Below, piece by piece: positions 1 to 7,599 of a stretch of 12,794 nt of DNA. Source of the DNA: Chloroflexota bacterium (GTDB lineage Bacteria > Chloroflexota > Dehalococcoidia > UBA2979); assembly GCA_002725365.1 (NCBI GenBank), contig PBOW01000036.1, positions 1 through 12,794 on the forward strand. The letters run 5' to 3'. The notes beneath the pieces were generated by a model. It made no database searches and was not told the origin of the DNA. It was given only the letters and a program-made list of their open reading frames with translations. The translations under genes were made by a program, and so were the position numbers. Numbering within the stretch: the stretch's first letter is position 1; every line of letters begins with the position of its first letter.

Positions 1-34
1 GGTACGCGCAGCAGAGGAAACAGGTGGTGAATAA
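1..34 (+). CDS. rpsC: C-terminal end of 30S ribosomal protein S3 (partial, inferred)
   Basis: rpsC is the gene expected directly before rplP in the S10 operon. Reading from base 2 gives the short tail VRAAEETGGE and a TAA stop at 32-34, three bases before the rplP start. The S3 core is outside the window, so nothing here identifies it by homology. The other two frames also close nearby (TGA at 28-30, TAA at 42-44), so the frame choice rests on spacing and on the acidic tail style seen in other proteins of this window. S3 binds 16S rRNA in the head of the small subunit at the mRNA entry channel. Confidence 0.45.
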   Translation, partial: VRAAEETGGE

Positions 35-37
35 AAA

Positions 38-457
38 ATGTTAATGCCACGTAGAACGAAATATAGAAAGCAATTCCGAGGGAAAATGCGTGGTGCTGCT
101 CAAACGGGCAATGCTGTTTCTTTTGGCGAGTACGGACTTCAAGCGAAAACTACCGCTTGGATTGACGCGAGGCAAATTGAGGCAGCTAGACGAGCGATTA
201 CCGGTGAATTGAGACGTGGTGGTAAGGTTTGGATTCGAATTTTTCCTGATAAGCCAGTTTCCAAAAAACCAGTTGAGGTTCGGATGGGTAAAGGCAAGGG
301 CGCTACAGACAGGTGGGTTGCTGTCGTTAAAAGAGGACGGGTACTCTTTGAAATTGCTGGCGTGTCGGAGGAAGCCGCTAGAGAGGCATTTCGGAAGGCA
401 CATCACAAACTCCCGATCGATACAAGGGTTATTGCACGTGATGAGGTTTACCGATGA
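38..457 (+). CDS. rplP: 50S ribosomal protein L16
   Basis: L16 sits at the base of the central protuberance of the large subunit near the A- and P-site tRNAs and is a late assembly protein. At 139 residues it has the usual length. The N-terminus [15 protein letters not shown] is the family signature, so the first ATG is chosen over the second one six bases later. The conserved VRMGKGKG segment lies around residues 81-88, and the end carries the usual [13 protein letters not shown] region. An AGGTGG-like ribosome binding site precedes the start. Its stop overlaps the rpmC start as ATGA, so the two are probably translationally coupled. Confidence 0.97.
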   Translation: MLMPRRTKYRKQFRGKMRGAAQTGNAVSFGEYGLQAKTTAWIDARQIEAARRAITGELRRGGKVWIRIFPDKPVSKKPVEVRMGKGKGATDRWVAVVKRGRVLFEIAGVSEEAAREAFRKAHHKLPIDTRVIARDEVYR

Positions 458-684
458 GTGGAAAAATGGAAGCCCTCTTACAACTTGATCATGACGGACT
501 TGCTGAAGAGCTGGAATCGGCTCATCGGGAGTTATTTAATTTACGATTTCAAGCTAGCACTTCGCAGCTTACTGATATTTCAGAACTGAAAAAAGCTCGT
601 CGTCAAATTGCAAGAATAAAAACTTTGATACGTACTCGGGAGCTTGAAGAGGAAGGTAATGTCGGTATTTCTACTGAGGAATAA
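454..684 (+). CDS. rpmC: 50S ribosomal protein L29
   Basis: L29 is a small two-helix protein next to the peptide exit tunnel, where in other bacteria it neighbours the docking site for trigger factor and the signal recognition particle. The diagnostic central stretch [14 protein letters not shown] is present near residues 26-39, followed by a basic helix ([18 protein letters not shown]). The protein has 76 residues, a little longer than the common 62-70, because of an acidic tail ending in STEE. The start overlaps the end of rplP by four bases. A second ATG four codons in (codon 5) is possible but less well placed. It lies between rplP and rpsQ, its standard position. Confidence 0.95.
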   Translation: MSGKMEALLQLDHDGLAEELESAHRELFNLRFQASTSQLTDISELKKARRQIARIKTLIRTRELEEEGNVGISTEE

Positions 685-702
685 CCGACGAGGATATTAA
701 GT

Positions 703-1212
703 ATGGTTCAATCTAGCGGTGATTCTCAAACTACACATACAGCTAACCGAAGAACATTAGTGGGTGTAGTAGTTTCGGATTCGAACGACAAGACTGTTGT
801 AGTGTCAGTGGAGCGACGTGCACCACATAGGCTTTACAGAAAGGTCATAACCCGGACGAAAAAATATCATGTACATGACGCAGAAAATAGCGCTACCAGC
901 GGCGATATTGTTCGAATTATTGAGTCTCAACCGAGATCTAAGCTCAAACGATGGGATCTCGACGAAATCCTGATTGGCCGTGATATTGCAGAAGTCCAGG
1001 CCACTGAATTAGATGCTTCTTTTGTGGATAAAATGCAAAGATCAGCTGCCCGTGCATCGGCAGAATCACTCGAGGATGAAACAGAGAATAACGAAGATGT
1101 TGATAGCCAGGTTACAACTGGGGAATCTGAGACCGAAGCAGAGGAGCCTGAAGGCGTTCCACCTCTGAATACTGAATCTGAGGAACCTGAAGAAGAAGGT
1201 GAACAGAAATGA
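703..1212 (+). CDS. rpsQ: 30S ribosomal protein S17 with long acidic C-terminal extension
   Basis: S17 binds 16S rRNA early in small-subunit assembly and has an OB-fold. The core is clear at about residues 17-92: [18 protein letters not shown], then [21 protein letters not shown] and SKLKRW. S17 is normally 80-90 residues; this one has 169. Residues 93-120 form a linker and residues 121-169 hold 21 Asp or Glu and a single basic residue at the very end. The tail is in the same open frame, without a stop, and its last codons overlap the rplN start as ATGA, which argues that it is real rather than a frame error. Two in-frame copies of GAATCTGAG 51 bases apart (1123, 1174) hint at growth by duplication. 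Confidence 0.96.
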   Translation: MVQSSGDSQTTHTANRRTLVGVVVSDSNDKTVVVSVERRAPHRLYRKVITRTKKYHVHDAENSATSGDIVRIIESQPRSKLKRWDLDEILIGRDIAEVQATELDASFVDKMQRSAARASAESLEDETENNEDVDSQVTTGESETEAEEPEGVPPLNTESEEPEEEGEQK

Positions 1213-1577
1213 TCCAGCAGGAAAGTAGAGTTAGGGTTGCCGATAACAGTGGGGCAAGAGAGCTTCTATGTATTCGAGTCTTAGGCGGTTCGAGGCGTCG
1301 TTACGCCGGTGTAGGCGATACGATAATTGCCTCCGTTAAGGAGGCCCAGCCTAACTCGGGAGTTACCAAGGGTGAAGTTGTTCGGGCCGTGATAGTCAGA
1401 ACAAAGCATCCGATCCAAAGAGAAGATGGTCAGACTATTCGATTTGACGAAAATGCAGCGGCCCTAATCGCTGAAGGTGGCGCACCACGCGGCACCAGAT
1501 TATTCGGGCCAGTCCCGTCTGAGCTGAGAACTAAGGGAATGTCCAGACTTACAGCGCTAGCTCCGGAGGTCATCTGA
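1209..1577 (+). CDS. rplN: 50S ribosomal protein L14
   Basis: L14 binds 23S rRNA at the subunit interface, contacts 16S rRNA in an intersubunit bridge, and is the docking site of the RsfS silencing factor in other bacteria. At 122 residues it has the exact family length. Signatures are [16 protein letters not shown] at the N-terminus, [10 protein letters not shown] in the middle, the GTRLFGPV segment near residues 95-102 and LAPEVI at the end. It opens the spc operon in the standard order. Its start overlaps rpsQ by four bases, and its stop TGA shares one base with the rplX start. A GGAGGT ribosome binding site for rplX lies inside its last codons. Confidence 0.98.
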   Translation: MIQQESRVRVADNSGARELLCIRVLGGSRRRYAGVGDTIIASVKEAQPNSGVTKGEVVRAVIVRTKHPIQREDGQTIRFDENAAALIAEGGAPRGTRLFGPVPSELRTKGMSRLTALAPEVI

Positions 1578-1894
1578 TGGCAGCACGAATACGGAGAAAC
1601 GACCAAGTGGAAGTCCTTTCAGGTAGGGATAGGGGAGTCCGAGGTGAGGTGGTAGCAGTCAATGTTCGAGAGAATCGAGCGATTGTTAATGGAGTCAACT
1701 TGGTTAAAAGACATCAACGTCCTACTGGTCCTCAAAATCCGGGTGGGATAATCGAGCGGGAAGCACCTATCGATCTCTCCAACCTCGGACTTGTTTGTAA
1801 TCCTTGTGGCAGCGCTGTGAGGGTGAAATTTAATCAATTGGACGACGGTCGTAAAGTAAGAGTTTGTATTAAGTGTGACGAGGTCATGGACTGA
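1577..1894 (+). CDS. rplX: 50S ribosomal protein L24
   Basis: L24 is one of the two assembly initiators of the large subunit and lies by the tunnel exit. The N-terminal KOW motif (DQVEVLSGRDRGVRGEV) is at about residues 9-25, followed by the conserved VNLVKRHQRPT. The C-terminal half has two CX2C pairs, C74/C77 and C97/C100, arranged as a zinc ribbon, a form found in many bacteria. Length 105 is normal. Both neighbours are coupled by one-base overlaps: TGATG with rplN upstream and TGATG with rplE downstream. Confidence 0.97.
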   Translation: MAARIRRNDQVEVLSGRDRGVRGEVVAVNVRENRAIVNGVNLVKRHQRPTGPQNPGGIIEREAPIDLSNLGLVCNPCGSAVRVKFNQLDDGRKVRVCIKCDEVMD

Positions 1895-2454
1895 TGGTGA
1901 GTACAGCTAATATTCCAAGAATGCTTAAACAGTATAAAGAGGACGCTGTTCCTGTTTTGTTAAGAGAGTTTGGATACCAGAATTCTATGGAAGTCCCAAC
2001 GATAAGTAAAATATCTGTAAATATAGGACTAGGTGAAGCTGTGACATCTTCTGGTGTGATTGAGTCAGCTAGTGAAGACTTGATGGCGATTACTGGTCAA
2101 CGCCCTTTTGTTAGAAGAGCAAGAGAATCTATATCGAATTTCAAGCTGCGTGAGGGGATGCCGATTGGTCTGGCGGTTACGTTGAGAAGAAATCGAATGT
2201 GGGAATTCTATGATCGCCTAGTGAATTCATCGATGCCACGAATTAGAGATTTCCGTGGATGTTCAGATCGAGCCTTTGATGGCCGAGGAAATTATTCTCT
2301 TGGTATTTCTGAGCAGCTTATTTTCCCTGAACTTAATTTTGAAGATGTGGATCGAGTCAGAGGTTTACAGGTTAATTTTGTGACCAGTGCAAAAACTGAT
2401 GAAGAGGGAAGAAGGCTGCTAGCTTTGCTAGGGATGCCTTTCCAACGAAGGTAA
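1894..2454 (+). CDS. rplE: 50S ribosomal protein L5
   Basis: L5 binds 5S rRNA and forms part of the central protuberance, touching the P-site tRNA and the head of the small subunit. The 186 residues are close to the usual 179-185. Visible signatures are the N-terminal [18 protein letters not shown], the [11 protein letters not shown] segment near residues 38-48, [20 protein letters not shown] around 94-113, and PRIRDFRG followed by GNYSLGI in the second half. The start shares one base with the rplX stop. Confidence 0.98.
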   Translation: MVSTANIPRMLKQYKEDAVPVLLREFGYQNSMEVPTISKISVNIGLGEAVTSSGVIESASEDLMAITGQRPFVRRARESISNFKLREGMPIGLAVTLRRNRMWEFYDRLVNSSMPRIRDFRGCSDRAFDGRGNYSLGISEQLIFPELNFEDVDRVRGLQVNFVTSAKTDEEGRRLLALLGMPFQRR

Positions 2455-2476
2455 ATTGATTGGGTTAGGAATTATC

Positions 2477-2782
2477 ATGCCGAAAGCAAGCAAGATCGCC
2501 AAAAATAGCAAGCGAGCGATTCTTGGTGATAGATATGCTGAAAGAAGAGCTCTGCTCACGGCTGTGATTCGTGATCCAGGAGCCAGTCTGGATGAAAAGG
2601 CAGCAGCGTATGCGAAAATTTATAAGATGCCGAGAGACGGTGCTCGCTCGCGTCACAGGAATCGATGTCAGCTGACCGGTCGTCCAAGAGCGTATATGAG
2701 GGAGTTCGGAGTTTCAAGGATTACATTTCGAGAATTGGCAGTGAAGGGCATGCTGCCGGGCGTAAAGAAATCATCGTGGTAA
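2477..2782 (+). CDS. rpsN: 30S ribosomal protein S14, long zinc-free type
   Basis: S14 lies in the head of the small subunit near the decoding region. This is the 101-residue form like that of E. coli: it has the helical N-terminal half ([13 protein letters not shown], residues 15-27) and the motif [21 protein letters not shown] (residues 61-81), ending in PGVKKSSW. Only one cysteine, C64, is present, so the four-cysteine zinc site of the short 61-residue type is absent. The ATG at 2477 is preferred to an in-frame TTG at 2456, since family members begin about here. The 22-base gap after rplE holds only a weak AGGA ribosome binding site. Neighbours match the spc order. Confidence 0.96.
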   Translation: MPKASKIAKNSKRAILGDRYAERRALLTAVIRDPGASLDEKAAAYAKIYKMPRDGARSRHRNRCQLTGRPRAYMREFGVSRITFRELAVKGMLPGVKKSSW

Positions 2783-2794
2783 AGGTATAAAACA

Positions 2795-3193
2795 ATGTCA
2801 ATGTCAGACCCAATCGCAGATATGTTTACTCGAATCAGGAATGCGGCCAACGCAGAGCACGCAAGTGTGTTAATTCCCCGAAGCAAAACCAAACAGGCAA
2901 TAGCAGATGTTCTGCGTGGCGAAGGCTTTATTCGCGGGATTGAGGAAGTTTCTGACGAATCGAAGAACTATCTCAAATTAGAGCTGGTTTACGGGTCGGA
3001 TCGAAAGGCCATGATCACAAATATTAAGAGGGTATCTAGACCTGGTCTGAGAATATATGTAGGTAATGGTGAGATTCCTAGGGTTTACGGTGGACTAGGA
3101 ATATCGATTCTTAGCACCTCAAAAGGCATAATGTCGGGCAAGGATGCTTGGCGACAAAAGGTAGGTGGCGAGGTGCTGTGCTACGTGTGGTAG
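2795..3193 (+). CDS. rpsH: 30S ribosomal protein S8
   Basis: S8 binds the central domain of 16S rRNA early in assembly, and in E. coli it also represses the spc operon by binding its mRNA. The N-terminus MSMSDPIADMFTRIRNA matches the family so closely that the first ATG is preferred over the one at 2801. Other signatures are KRVSRPGLRIYV near residues 78-89, GLGISILSTSKGIM around 101-114 and the closing GGEVLCYVW. Length 132 is normal. It is followed by the longest gap in the window (131 bases). Confidence 0.98.
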   Translation: MSMSDPIADMFTRIRNAANAEHASVLIPRSKTKQAIADVLRGEGFIRGIEEVSDESKNYLKLELVYGSDRKAMITNIKRVSRPGLRIYVGNGEIPRVYGGLGISILSTSKGIMSGKDAWRQKVGGEVLCYVW

Positions 3194-3324
3194 CGATCTC
3201 CAATAATTGGGGCGCTCGGTAATATGGCTGGCATGTAACGGTCTTGAAAATTAGTATTTTAGGTCTGGCTTTTGGCAGTAATGACGAACAAAAATAGAAG
3301 AATGCGAATGGAAATTTATTAAAG
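3194..3324 (+). other. 131-base gap between rpsH and rplF; possible leader region
   Basis: This is the longest non-coding stretch in the window, placed where most spc operons have almost none. It contains a short inverted repeat at 3198-3212 (CTCCAA, loop TAA, TTGGGG, one G-T pair) with no run of T after it, so it does not look like a terminator. A 13-codon ORF runs from 3281 to a TAA at 3320-3322, ending two bases before the rplF start; it is rich in basic residues and has no clear ribosome binding site. TAGTAT at 3252-3257 could serve as a -10 box, but no good -35 box sits at the right distance. Any role as promoter or leader is inference. Confidence 0.3.
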
Positions 3325-3861
3325 ATGTCAAGAATTGGAATACTACCTATTGACATACCAACAGGGGTGGAAATCACTCTCTCGGATGCCAGATGTATTG
3401 TGAAAGGTCCTAAGGGAGAACTTTCCGAGGATATTCATCCTTTGATCACTGTCGTGAAAGAAGATTCGGCGGTCATAGTCAGTCGGGCAAATGACCAGAA
3501 ACTAGCGCGCTCACTCCATGGACTGACGAGGACGTTGATCGCAAACATGGTGGTTGGAGTAACAGAGGGTTATCGGAAATCATTAGAATTCATGGGGAGT
3601 GGAATTACCGCTGACTTACAGGGGAGTACTTTGGTCGTTGAGGCGGGTTACTCCCACAAAGTGCCAGTAGAGCCTATCGAAGGTACTGCTTTTTCTAAAG
3701 ACGGTAATGTCGTGCATGTGGACGGGATAAGTAAACAGGCGGTTGGTCAACAGGCCGCCCTTGTAAGACGTATACGACCTCCGTCAGGTTATCGTGCTCA
3801 AGGGATCAAGTACACAGATGAACAGCCTAAATACAAGGCTGGGAAAGCAAGAGTTGGATAA
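3325..3861 (+). CDS. rplF: 50S ribosomal protein L6
   Basis: L6 lies near the sarcin-ricin loop and the factor-binding stalk base and has two similar domains. Signatures are [15 protein letters not shown] at the start, VKGPKGELS near residues 27-35, [19 protein letters not shown] around 64-82, [10 protein letters not shown] in the second domain and the ending with [24 protein letters not shown]. Length 178 is typical. The usual GKGI before the last conserved strand reads AQGI here. The ribosome binding site is weak, and a 13-codon ORF ends two bases upstream. Its stop TAA shares a base with the rplR start. Confidence 0.98.
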   Translation: MSRIGILPIDIPTGVEITLSDARCIVKGPKGELSEDIHPLITVVKEDSAVIVSRANDQKLARSLHGLTRTLIANMVVGVTEGYRKSLEFMGSGITADLQGSTLVVEAGYSHKVPVEPIEGTAFSKDGNVVHVDGISKQAVGQQAALVRRIRPPSGYRAQGIKYTDEQPKYKAGKARVG

Positions 3862-4214
3862 TGAAATCATCCTCACGAACTAGGAGTGCGGGGCGTATTC
3901 GTCGGCATACTCGTGTTCGGAAGCGAGTTAGTGGTATTTCGTCGCGGCCGAGACTTTCGGTATTTCGGTCAAATAAATTCATATATGCCCAATTAATTGA
4001 TGACGAATCAGGCACGACTCTTGCGGCGGCTTCTGATCGAGGATTAGCGGACGGCAGCAAGACCGATCGTGCTGTGACAGTGGGTAATAATCTTGCTGCA
4101 GCGGCTCGTTCGAAAGGTATAACCTCGGTGGTGTTTGACCGCGGGGGCTATCGTTTTGCGGGCAGAGTTAAAGCTCTCGCTGAGGGTGCCAGATCTAGTG
4201 GATTAGAATTTTAG
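3861..4214 (+). CDS. rplR: 50S ribosomal protein L18
   Basis: L18 binds 5S rRNA together with L5 and helps attach it to the large subunit. The basic N-terminus is followed by [30 protein letters not shown] (about residues 28-58), the diagnostic region. The second signature is the [22 protein letters not shown] run ending near residue 111. The 117 residues match the family. The start overlaps the rplF stop by one base (TAATG), suggesting translational coupling. rpsE follows 12 bases later. Confidence 0.97.
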   Translation: MKSSSRTRSAGRIRRHTRVRKRVSGISSRPRLSVFRSNKFIYAQLIDDESGTTLAAASDRGLADGSKTDRAVTVGNNLAAAARSKGITSVVFDRGGYRFAGRVKALAEGARSSGLEF

Positions 4215-4226
4215 TAGGTGATTTGA

Positions 4227-4754
4227 ATGGTTAGAGAGCGCGGTAACAACGAAGACCAAGGCGACGATTCGGGAGGACTGATCGAGAAAGTAGTCTTCAT
4301 CAACCGAGTAGCCACGGTTGTTAAGGGTGGTAGACGTTTCTCCTTTACGGCTGTAATTGTAGTTGGAGATGGAGAAGGAAACGTTGGGTTTGGCATGGGC
4401 CGAGCTAATGAGGTGCCCGATGCTATTAGAAAAGGCGGAGTTATCGCCAAAAGGGAAATGGAAAGTATTTCTCTGAAGGCAGGTACCTTGTCTCATGAAT
4501 TGGACGCTACGTTCAAATCAAGTCGAGTTGTTATGCTTCCGGCTGCACCTGGAACAGGAATCATAGCCGGAGCTGCTGTAAGGGCGGTCATGGAATGCGC
4601 CGGTGTTACCGATGTATTAACTAAAATTTATGGTTCCACTAATCCAATCAATGTAGTAACAGCGACGATCAAAGGTTTGCAATCATTGAGAAATCCCGAA
4701 GAAGTCAGAGCTATGCGATTAGAATTGGCTCGAGCAGCATCTGACTCGGAGTAA
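4227..4754 (+). CDS. rpsE: 30S ribosomal protein S5
   Basis: S5 lies on the back of the small subunit near the mRNA entry and affects decoding fidelity. After a short acidic N-terminus, the double-stranded RNA-binding-like domain spans about residues 17-80 ([19 protein letters not shown], then [20 protein letters not shown]). The second domain holds the family motif [22 protein letters not shown] near residues 104-125 and GSTNPINVV around 135-143. Length 175 is normal. An AGGTGA ribosome binding site sits in the 12-base gap after rplR. The order rplR-rpsE-rpmD-rplO is standard. Confidence 0.98.
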   Translation: MVRERGNNEDQGDDSGGLIEKVVFINRVATVVKGGRRFSFTAVIVVGDGEGNVGFGMGRANEVPDAIRKGGVIAKREMESISLKAGTLSHELDATFKSSRVVMLPAAPGTGIIAGAAVRAVMECAGVTDVLTKIYGSTNPINVVTATIKGLQSLRNPEEVRAMRLELARAASDSE

Positions 4755-4771
4755 TTGGATAAAATTGAAAT

Positions 4772-4954
4772 ATGGCAAAGATTAAGATTACCTACACAAA
4801 GTCCTCAATTGGCTATCCAGCCAATCAAAAAGCCACAGTACGGGCATTGGGTCTAAGGAAAATTAGACAAATTGCAGAGCATGAGGATACGCCAGAGATT
4901 CGAGGGATGATTCAAACCGTGAGTCATTTGGTTGAAGTCGAAGAGGCGGTTTAA
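4772..4954 (+). CDS. rpmD: 50S ribosomal protein L30
   Basis: L30 is a small peripheral protein of the large subunit, missing in some bacterial groups. The sequence shows the [29 protein letters not shown] pattern (residues 5-33), which is the L30 signature of a beta strand and helix, and then [17 protein letters not shown]. At 60 residues it has the common bacterial length. The stop TAA is followed with no gap by the rplO ATG, so the two genes abut exactly. Confidence 0.95.
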   Translation: MAKIKITYTKSSIGYPANQKATVRALGLRKIRQIAEHEDTPEIRGMIQTVSHLVEVEEAV

Positions 4955-5470
4955 ATGTCAGACAGCGATATCTCAAAATCATCAGATGGACTCTCCCAGC
5001 CGGACGGTGCAAAACATTCCAAGAAGAGAGTTGGTCGTGGGAAGGCTTCAGGACAAGGGACCTATGCAGGCAAAGGCCTCAAGGGTCAAAAGGCCCGTTC
5101 AGGTGGAGGTGTGAGACCCGGTTTTGAAGGCGGTCAGACGCCTCTAGTGAGGAGGCTTCCCCGGACGAGGGGATTCCGTAATTTCAGCAGGATAGAGTAC
5201 CAGCCAATTAATCTGGTAACTTTGGAGAACAGATTTGCATCGGGTGCTAGCGTGGATCCAGAAAGTCTAGCTTCCCTTGGACTTATCAAGAATGTTGATG
5301 TGGCTTTTAAGATTTTGGGTGCTGGTGAGCTAGAAAAGCCCCTTAAGGTGACGGCTCCACGATTTTCTAGAACAGCGAAGTCTGCAATCGAGGCGGCGGG
5401 AGGCTCATGTACCGAAACTGCTCCCCCTGATAAGAAGATCAGAAACCGGAAACATCTGAGACAAGATTAA
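4955..5470 (+). CDS. rplO: 50S ribosomal protein L15 with extended ends
   Basis: L15 is a large-subunit protein whose extended N-terminal arm threads into 23S rRNA. The signature RVGRGKASGQGTYAGKG begins at about residue 25 and continues into KARSGGGVRPGFEGGQTPL; the globular part ends with the usual AIEAAGGS near residue 151. Typical L15 has about 145-150 residues and this one 171. The conserved leucine-rich start (as in MKLHELKP) is replaced by a polar stretch rich in Ser and Asp, and about 16 extra residues follow the normal end, including the basic KKIRNRKHLRQD. It abuts rpmD directly and is 40 bases before secY. Confidence 0.96.
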   Translation: MSDSDISKSSDGLSQPDGAKHSKKRVGRGKASGQGTYAGKGLKGQKARSGGGVRPGFEGGQTPLVRRLPRTRGFRNFSRIEYQPINLVTLENRFASGASVDPESLASLGLIKNVDVAFKILGAGELEKPLKVTAPRFSRTAKSAIEAAGGSCTETAPPDKKIRNRKHLRQD

Positions 5471-5496
5471 ATCCCCAGCATTCTTGATGCGGAGAT

Positions 5497-5502
5497 AAGG
5501 AG
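5497..5502 (+). promoter_or_regulatory. Ribosome binding site deciding the secY start
   Basis: AAGGAG is followed by 8 bases and a TTG codon at 5511 in the secY frame. The next in-frame ATG (5523) is 20 bases away, too far for normal use. This supports a TTG start for SecY. Confidence 0.6.
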
Positions 5503-5510
5503 CTTTCCTC

Positions 5511-6851
5511 TTGGCCATAGCGATGCCCGACTCAGGGTCCCGAGATTCGAAGGTTCCAGCACTGTTACAGGCCGGTATGGCTGGTCTGATGCAACCAGAT
5601 GTGCGTAACAAGATCATGTTTACGTTAGGGATGCTCATAATATTCAGATTTGTTGCTCATGTTCCGGTACCTGGAGTGGATGCTGACCGTCTGAGCGATA
5701 CCTTTGACAATAACGCTGTGTTAGGTTTTCTGAACATTTTTTCCGGCGGGGCGCTTCAAAATCTATCAGTGGCGGCCTTGGGTGTATATCCATTTATTAC
5801 AGCTAGTATTGTTATGCAATTGGCTACTCCAATTATTCCGAGATTGAGACAAATTCAATCAGAGGGTGAGGCCGGGCGGCAGAAGATACAGGCATACACC
5901 CATTGGCTGTGCGTTCCATTGGCTCTTTTTCAGGGATATGCACAGTTGCAAATTATTTCATCGCTAGGCGGATACGATGGTCTAGGGTTTGACTTGACTG
6001 GGATAGCTACCTTAGTTTCTCTTGTAGCCGGGACGATGTTCTTGGTTTGGCTTGGAGAATTGATTTCTGAGCAAGGTATCGGCAATGGAATCTCATTGAT
6101 TATCTTGGGTGGTATCGTGGCGAGTCTTCCAGGCCTCCTTTCAGGCGGGTTGTTTGGGGGAAATTCTTCTGCCACGGGGGGTATTCTTCTACTCGCAGTT
6201 GTAGTTCTGGCGATAGTTGCTTTAATTGTCCTTTTTCAGGAAGCTCAGCGGCGGATACCTGTTCAGTATGCAAGATCCCAATTCCGCGGAGGCAGAATGT
6301 ATAGGCAGCAGTCACAGAGTTATATCCCATTGCGCGTAAACAGCGCTGGAATGATTCCGTTGATATTCGCTACCTCGATAATGATTTTCCCGCCCGTATT
6401 CTCCCAGTTTATTGCTGAGACGGCTGACGTCGGGTGGATCCGCTCAGTGGCCTCGTGGTTCCAAGTATATTTGTCACCGACAGGTCTGCTTTACTGGATG
6501 GGGACGTTTCTTCTAGTCGTTCTGTTTGCGTTCTTCTACACGATGGTGATGTTTCAACAGCAGAATTTAGCCGAAAATTTACAACAACAAGGTGGATTCG
6601 TACCAGGCATAAGACCTGGTCGACCAACACAAGAATACATCACGCGGGTTTTAGTAAGGATTACATGGGGAGGAGCTCTTTTCCTAGGTTTTATTGCTAT
6701 TATTCCATTTTTGGCTACAGGACTAACAAACGTTAACCAGCTGCAGATAAGTGCGGCCGGTCTGTTGATTGTGGTGGGTGTGGTTATAGACACCATGCGA
6801 CAAATAGAGGCCCAGATGGTCCAAAGGAATTATGAAGGGTTTGTTTCCTGA
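5511..6851 (+). CDS. secY: Protein translocase subunit SecY
   Basis: SecY is the membrane channel through which the Sec system exports proteins and inserts membrane proteins, working with SecE, SecG and SecA. The 446 residues form a row of hydrophobic segments consistent with ten membrane spans. Family motifs are VAHVPVPGVD near residues 48-57 with the plug region just after, GVYPFITASIVMQL at 91-104, SEQGIGNGISLIIL at 186-199, NSAGMIPLIFATSI at 277-290, GFVPGIRPG at 362-370 and the ending MVQRNYEGF. A TTG start at 5511 is chosen because AAGGAG (5497-5502) lies 8 bases upstream; the ATG at 5523 would be 20 bases from it. Its stop overlaps adk by one base. Confidence 0.97.
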   Translation: MAIAMPDSGSRDSKVPALLQAGMAGLMQPDVRNKIMFTLGMLIIFRFVAHVPVPGVDADRLSDTFDNNAVLGFLNIFSGGALQNLSVAALGVYPFITASIVMQLATPIIPRLRQIQSEGEAGRQKIQAYTHWLCVPLALFQGYAQLQIISSLGGYDGLGFDLTGIATLVSLVAGTMFLVWLGELISEQGIGNGISLIILGGIVASLPGLLSGGLFGGNSSATGGILLLAVVVLAIVALIVLFQEAQRRIPVQYARSQFRGGRMYRQQSQSYIPLRVNSAGMIPLIFATSIMIFPPVFSQFIAETADVGWIRSVASWFQVYLSPTGLLYWMGTFLLVVLFAFFYTMVMFQQQNLAENLQQQGGFVPGIRPGRPTQEYITRVLVRITWGGALFLGFIAIIPFLATGLTNVNQLQISAAGLLIVVGVVIDTMRQIEAQMVQRNYEGFVS

Positions 6852-7504
6852 TGGTGCAATGTGTGCTACTTGGCTTGCCTGGCGCCGGAAAAGGCACGCA
6901 GGCGTCAAGTATATCTTCCGCAAGAGAACTTTTACATATATCGACTGGCGATATGTTTAGGGAGGCTGCAGCGGCCGGGACGGAACTAGGTCTGCAGGCT
7001 CAGGAATATATGTCTAGAGGGGATCTCGTCCCTGACGAGGTGACGATCGGGATGCTGCTCGAGCGTATCAGCCAGCCGGACGCGATTGCTGGATTTATGC
7101 TAGATGGATTTCCACGTACTCTTCCCCAGGCATCGGCGCTGGACGAGGCTCTTGCGGCTCAGGGTACGGAAATTGACACAGTCCCGTACATAAGAGTGCC
7201 TGAGGAACTTCTGATGGATCGGCTAACAGGTCGTTGGAGCTGTCCGGAATGTTCCGATATTTATCACACTGTGACCAGGCCACCTAAGGTAGAGCAAATC
7301 TGCGATAGCTGCCTCTCGTCTCTAGTCCAACGAGCAGATGATCAGCCCGATACAGTGAAGGCTCGGTTGGATACGAATCGAGAATGGACCGAATCCTTAG
7401 CTGAGTACTACGAATCGCAGGGAAAACTTCGACTAATTGATGGAACAGGCGCGCCTGAAGATATCACGAGACGGATTTTGGAGACTCTCGATGCGACTGG
7501 CTAG
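6851..7504 (+). CDS. adk: Adenylate kinase, zinc-binding lid type
   Basis: Adenylate kinase interconverts ATP plus AMP and two ADP in the cytoplasm. The P-loop GLPGAGKGT is at residues 8-16, the AMP-site HISTGDM at 29-35, GFMLDGFPRT at 81-90 and the catalytic QRADDQPDTVKARL at 160-173. The lid is the long form with four cysteines, C131/C134 and C151/C154, which in this family hold a structural zinc. The length of 217 is normal. The start shares one base with the secY stop (TGATG), so its translation is likely coupled to secY. Many bacteria have adk in this position. Confidence 0.98.
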   Translation: MVQCVLLGLPGAGKGTQASSISSARELLHISTGDMFREAAAAGTELGLQAQEYMSRGDLVPDEVTIGMLLERISQPDAIAGFMLDGFPRTLPQASALDEALAAQGTEIDTVPYIRVPEELLMDRLTGRWSCPECSDIYHTVTRPPKVEQICDSCLSSLVQRADDQPDTVKARLDTNREWTESLAEYYESQGKLRLIDGTGAPEDITRRILETLDATG

Positions 7505-7599
7505 AGAGAGATTTAGCTAGTGACTGTTCGGGGAGCGACATGTATGATTAATGATCTGGTCTCAAAGGCTGGATTTTATAGGGTGGGGTACCGTTTGTC
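7505..7599 (+). other. 95-base gap between adk and map; candidate leader region
   Basis: In related operons map follows adk closely, so a gap of this size is slightly unusual. It contains GGGGAG at 7530-7535, which is not positioned for map but lies 8 bases before an ATG at 7544 opening a 21-codon ORF. A second G-rich run at 7581-7588 probably serves as the map ribosome binding site, 11 bases before its ATG. I see no inverted repeat with a T run and no convincing promoter boxes. Confidence 0.35.

Noticed and set aside
41..406. 121-codon open frame on the minus strand opposite rplP
   Set aside because: Shadow of rplP; no ribosome binding site or recognisable domain.
1329..1345. Six-base inverted repeat GCCTCC-GTTAA-GGAGGC in rplN
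   Set aside because: Short, in coding sequence, with no T run or neighbouring start; expected by chance in a window of this size.
2456..2476. TTG start giving S14 seven extra residues
   Set aside because: The S14 family begins at the [10 protein letters not shown] region; the ATG at 2477 fits, and the seven added residues are hydrophobic and unlike the family.
3229..3257. Sigma-70-type promoter in the rpsH-rplF gap (TGGCAT with TAGTAT)
   Set aside because: The -35 match is poor; recorded only as a weak possibility in the gap entry.
6434..6736. 100-codon open frame inside secY in another frame
   Set aside because: Wholly inside a well supported membrane protein gene, with no recognisable product.
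7027..7041. Six-base inverted repeat CTCGTC-CCT-GACGAG in adk
   Set aside because: Short and within conserved coding sequence; no sign of a role.
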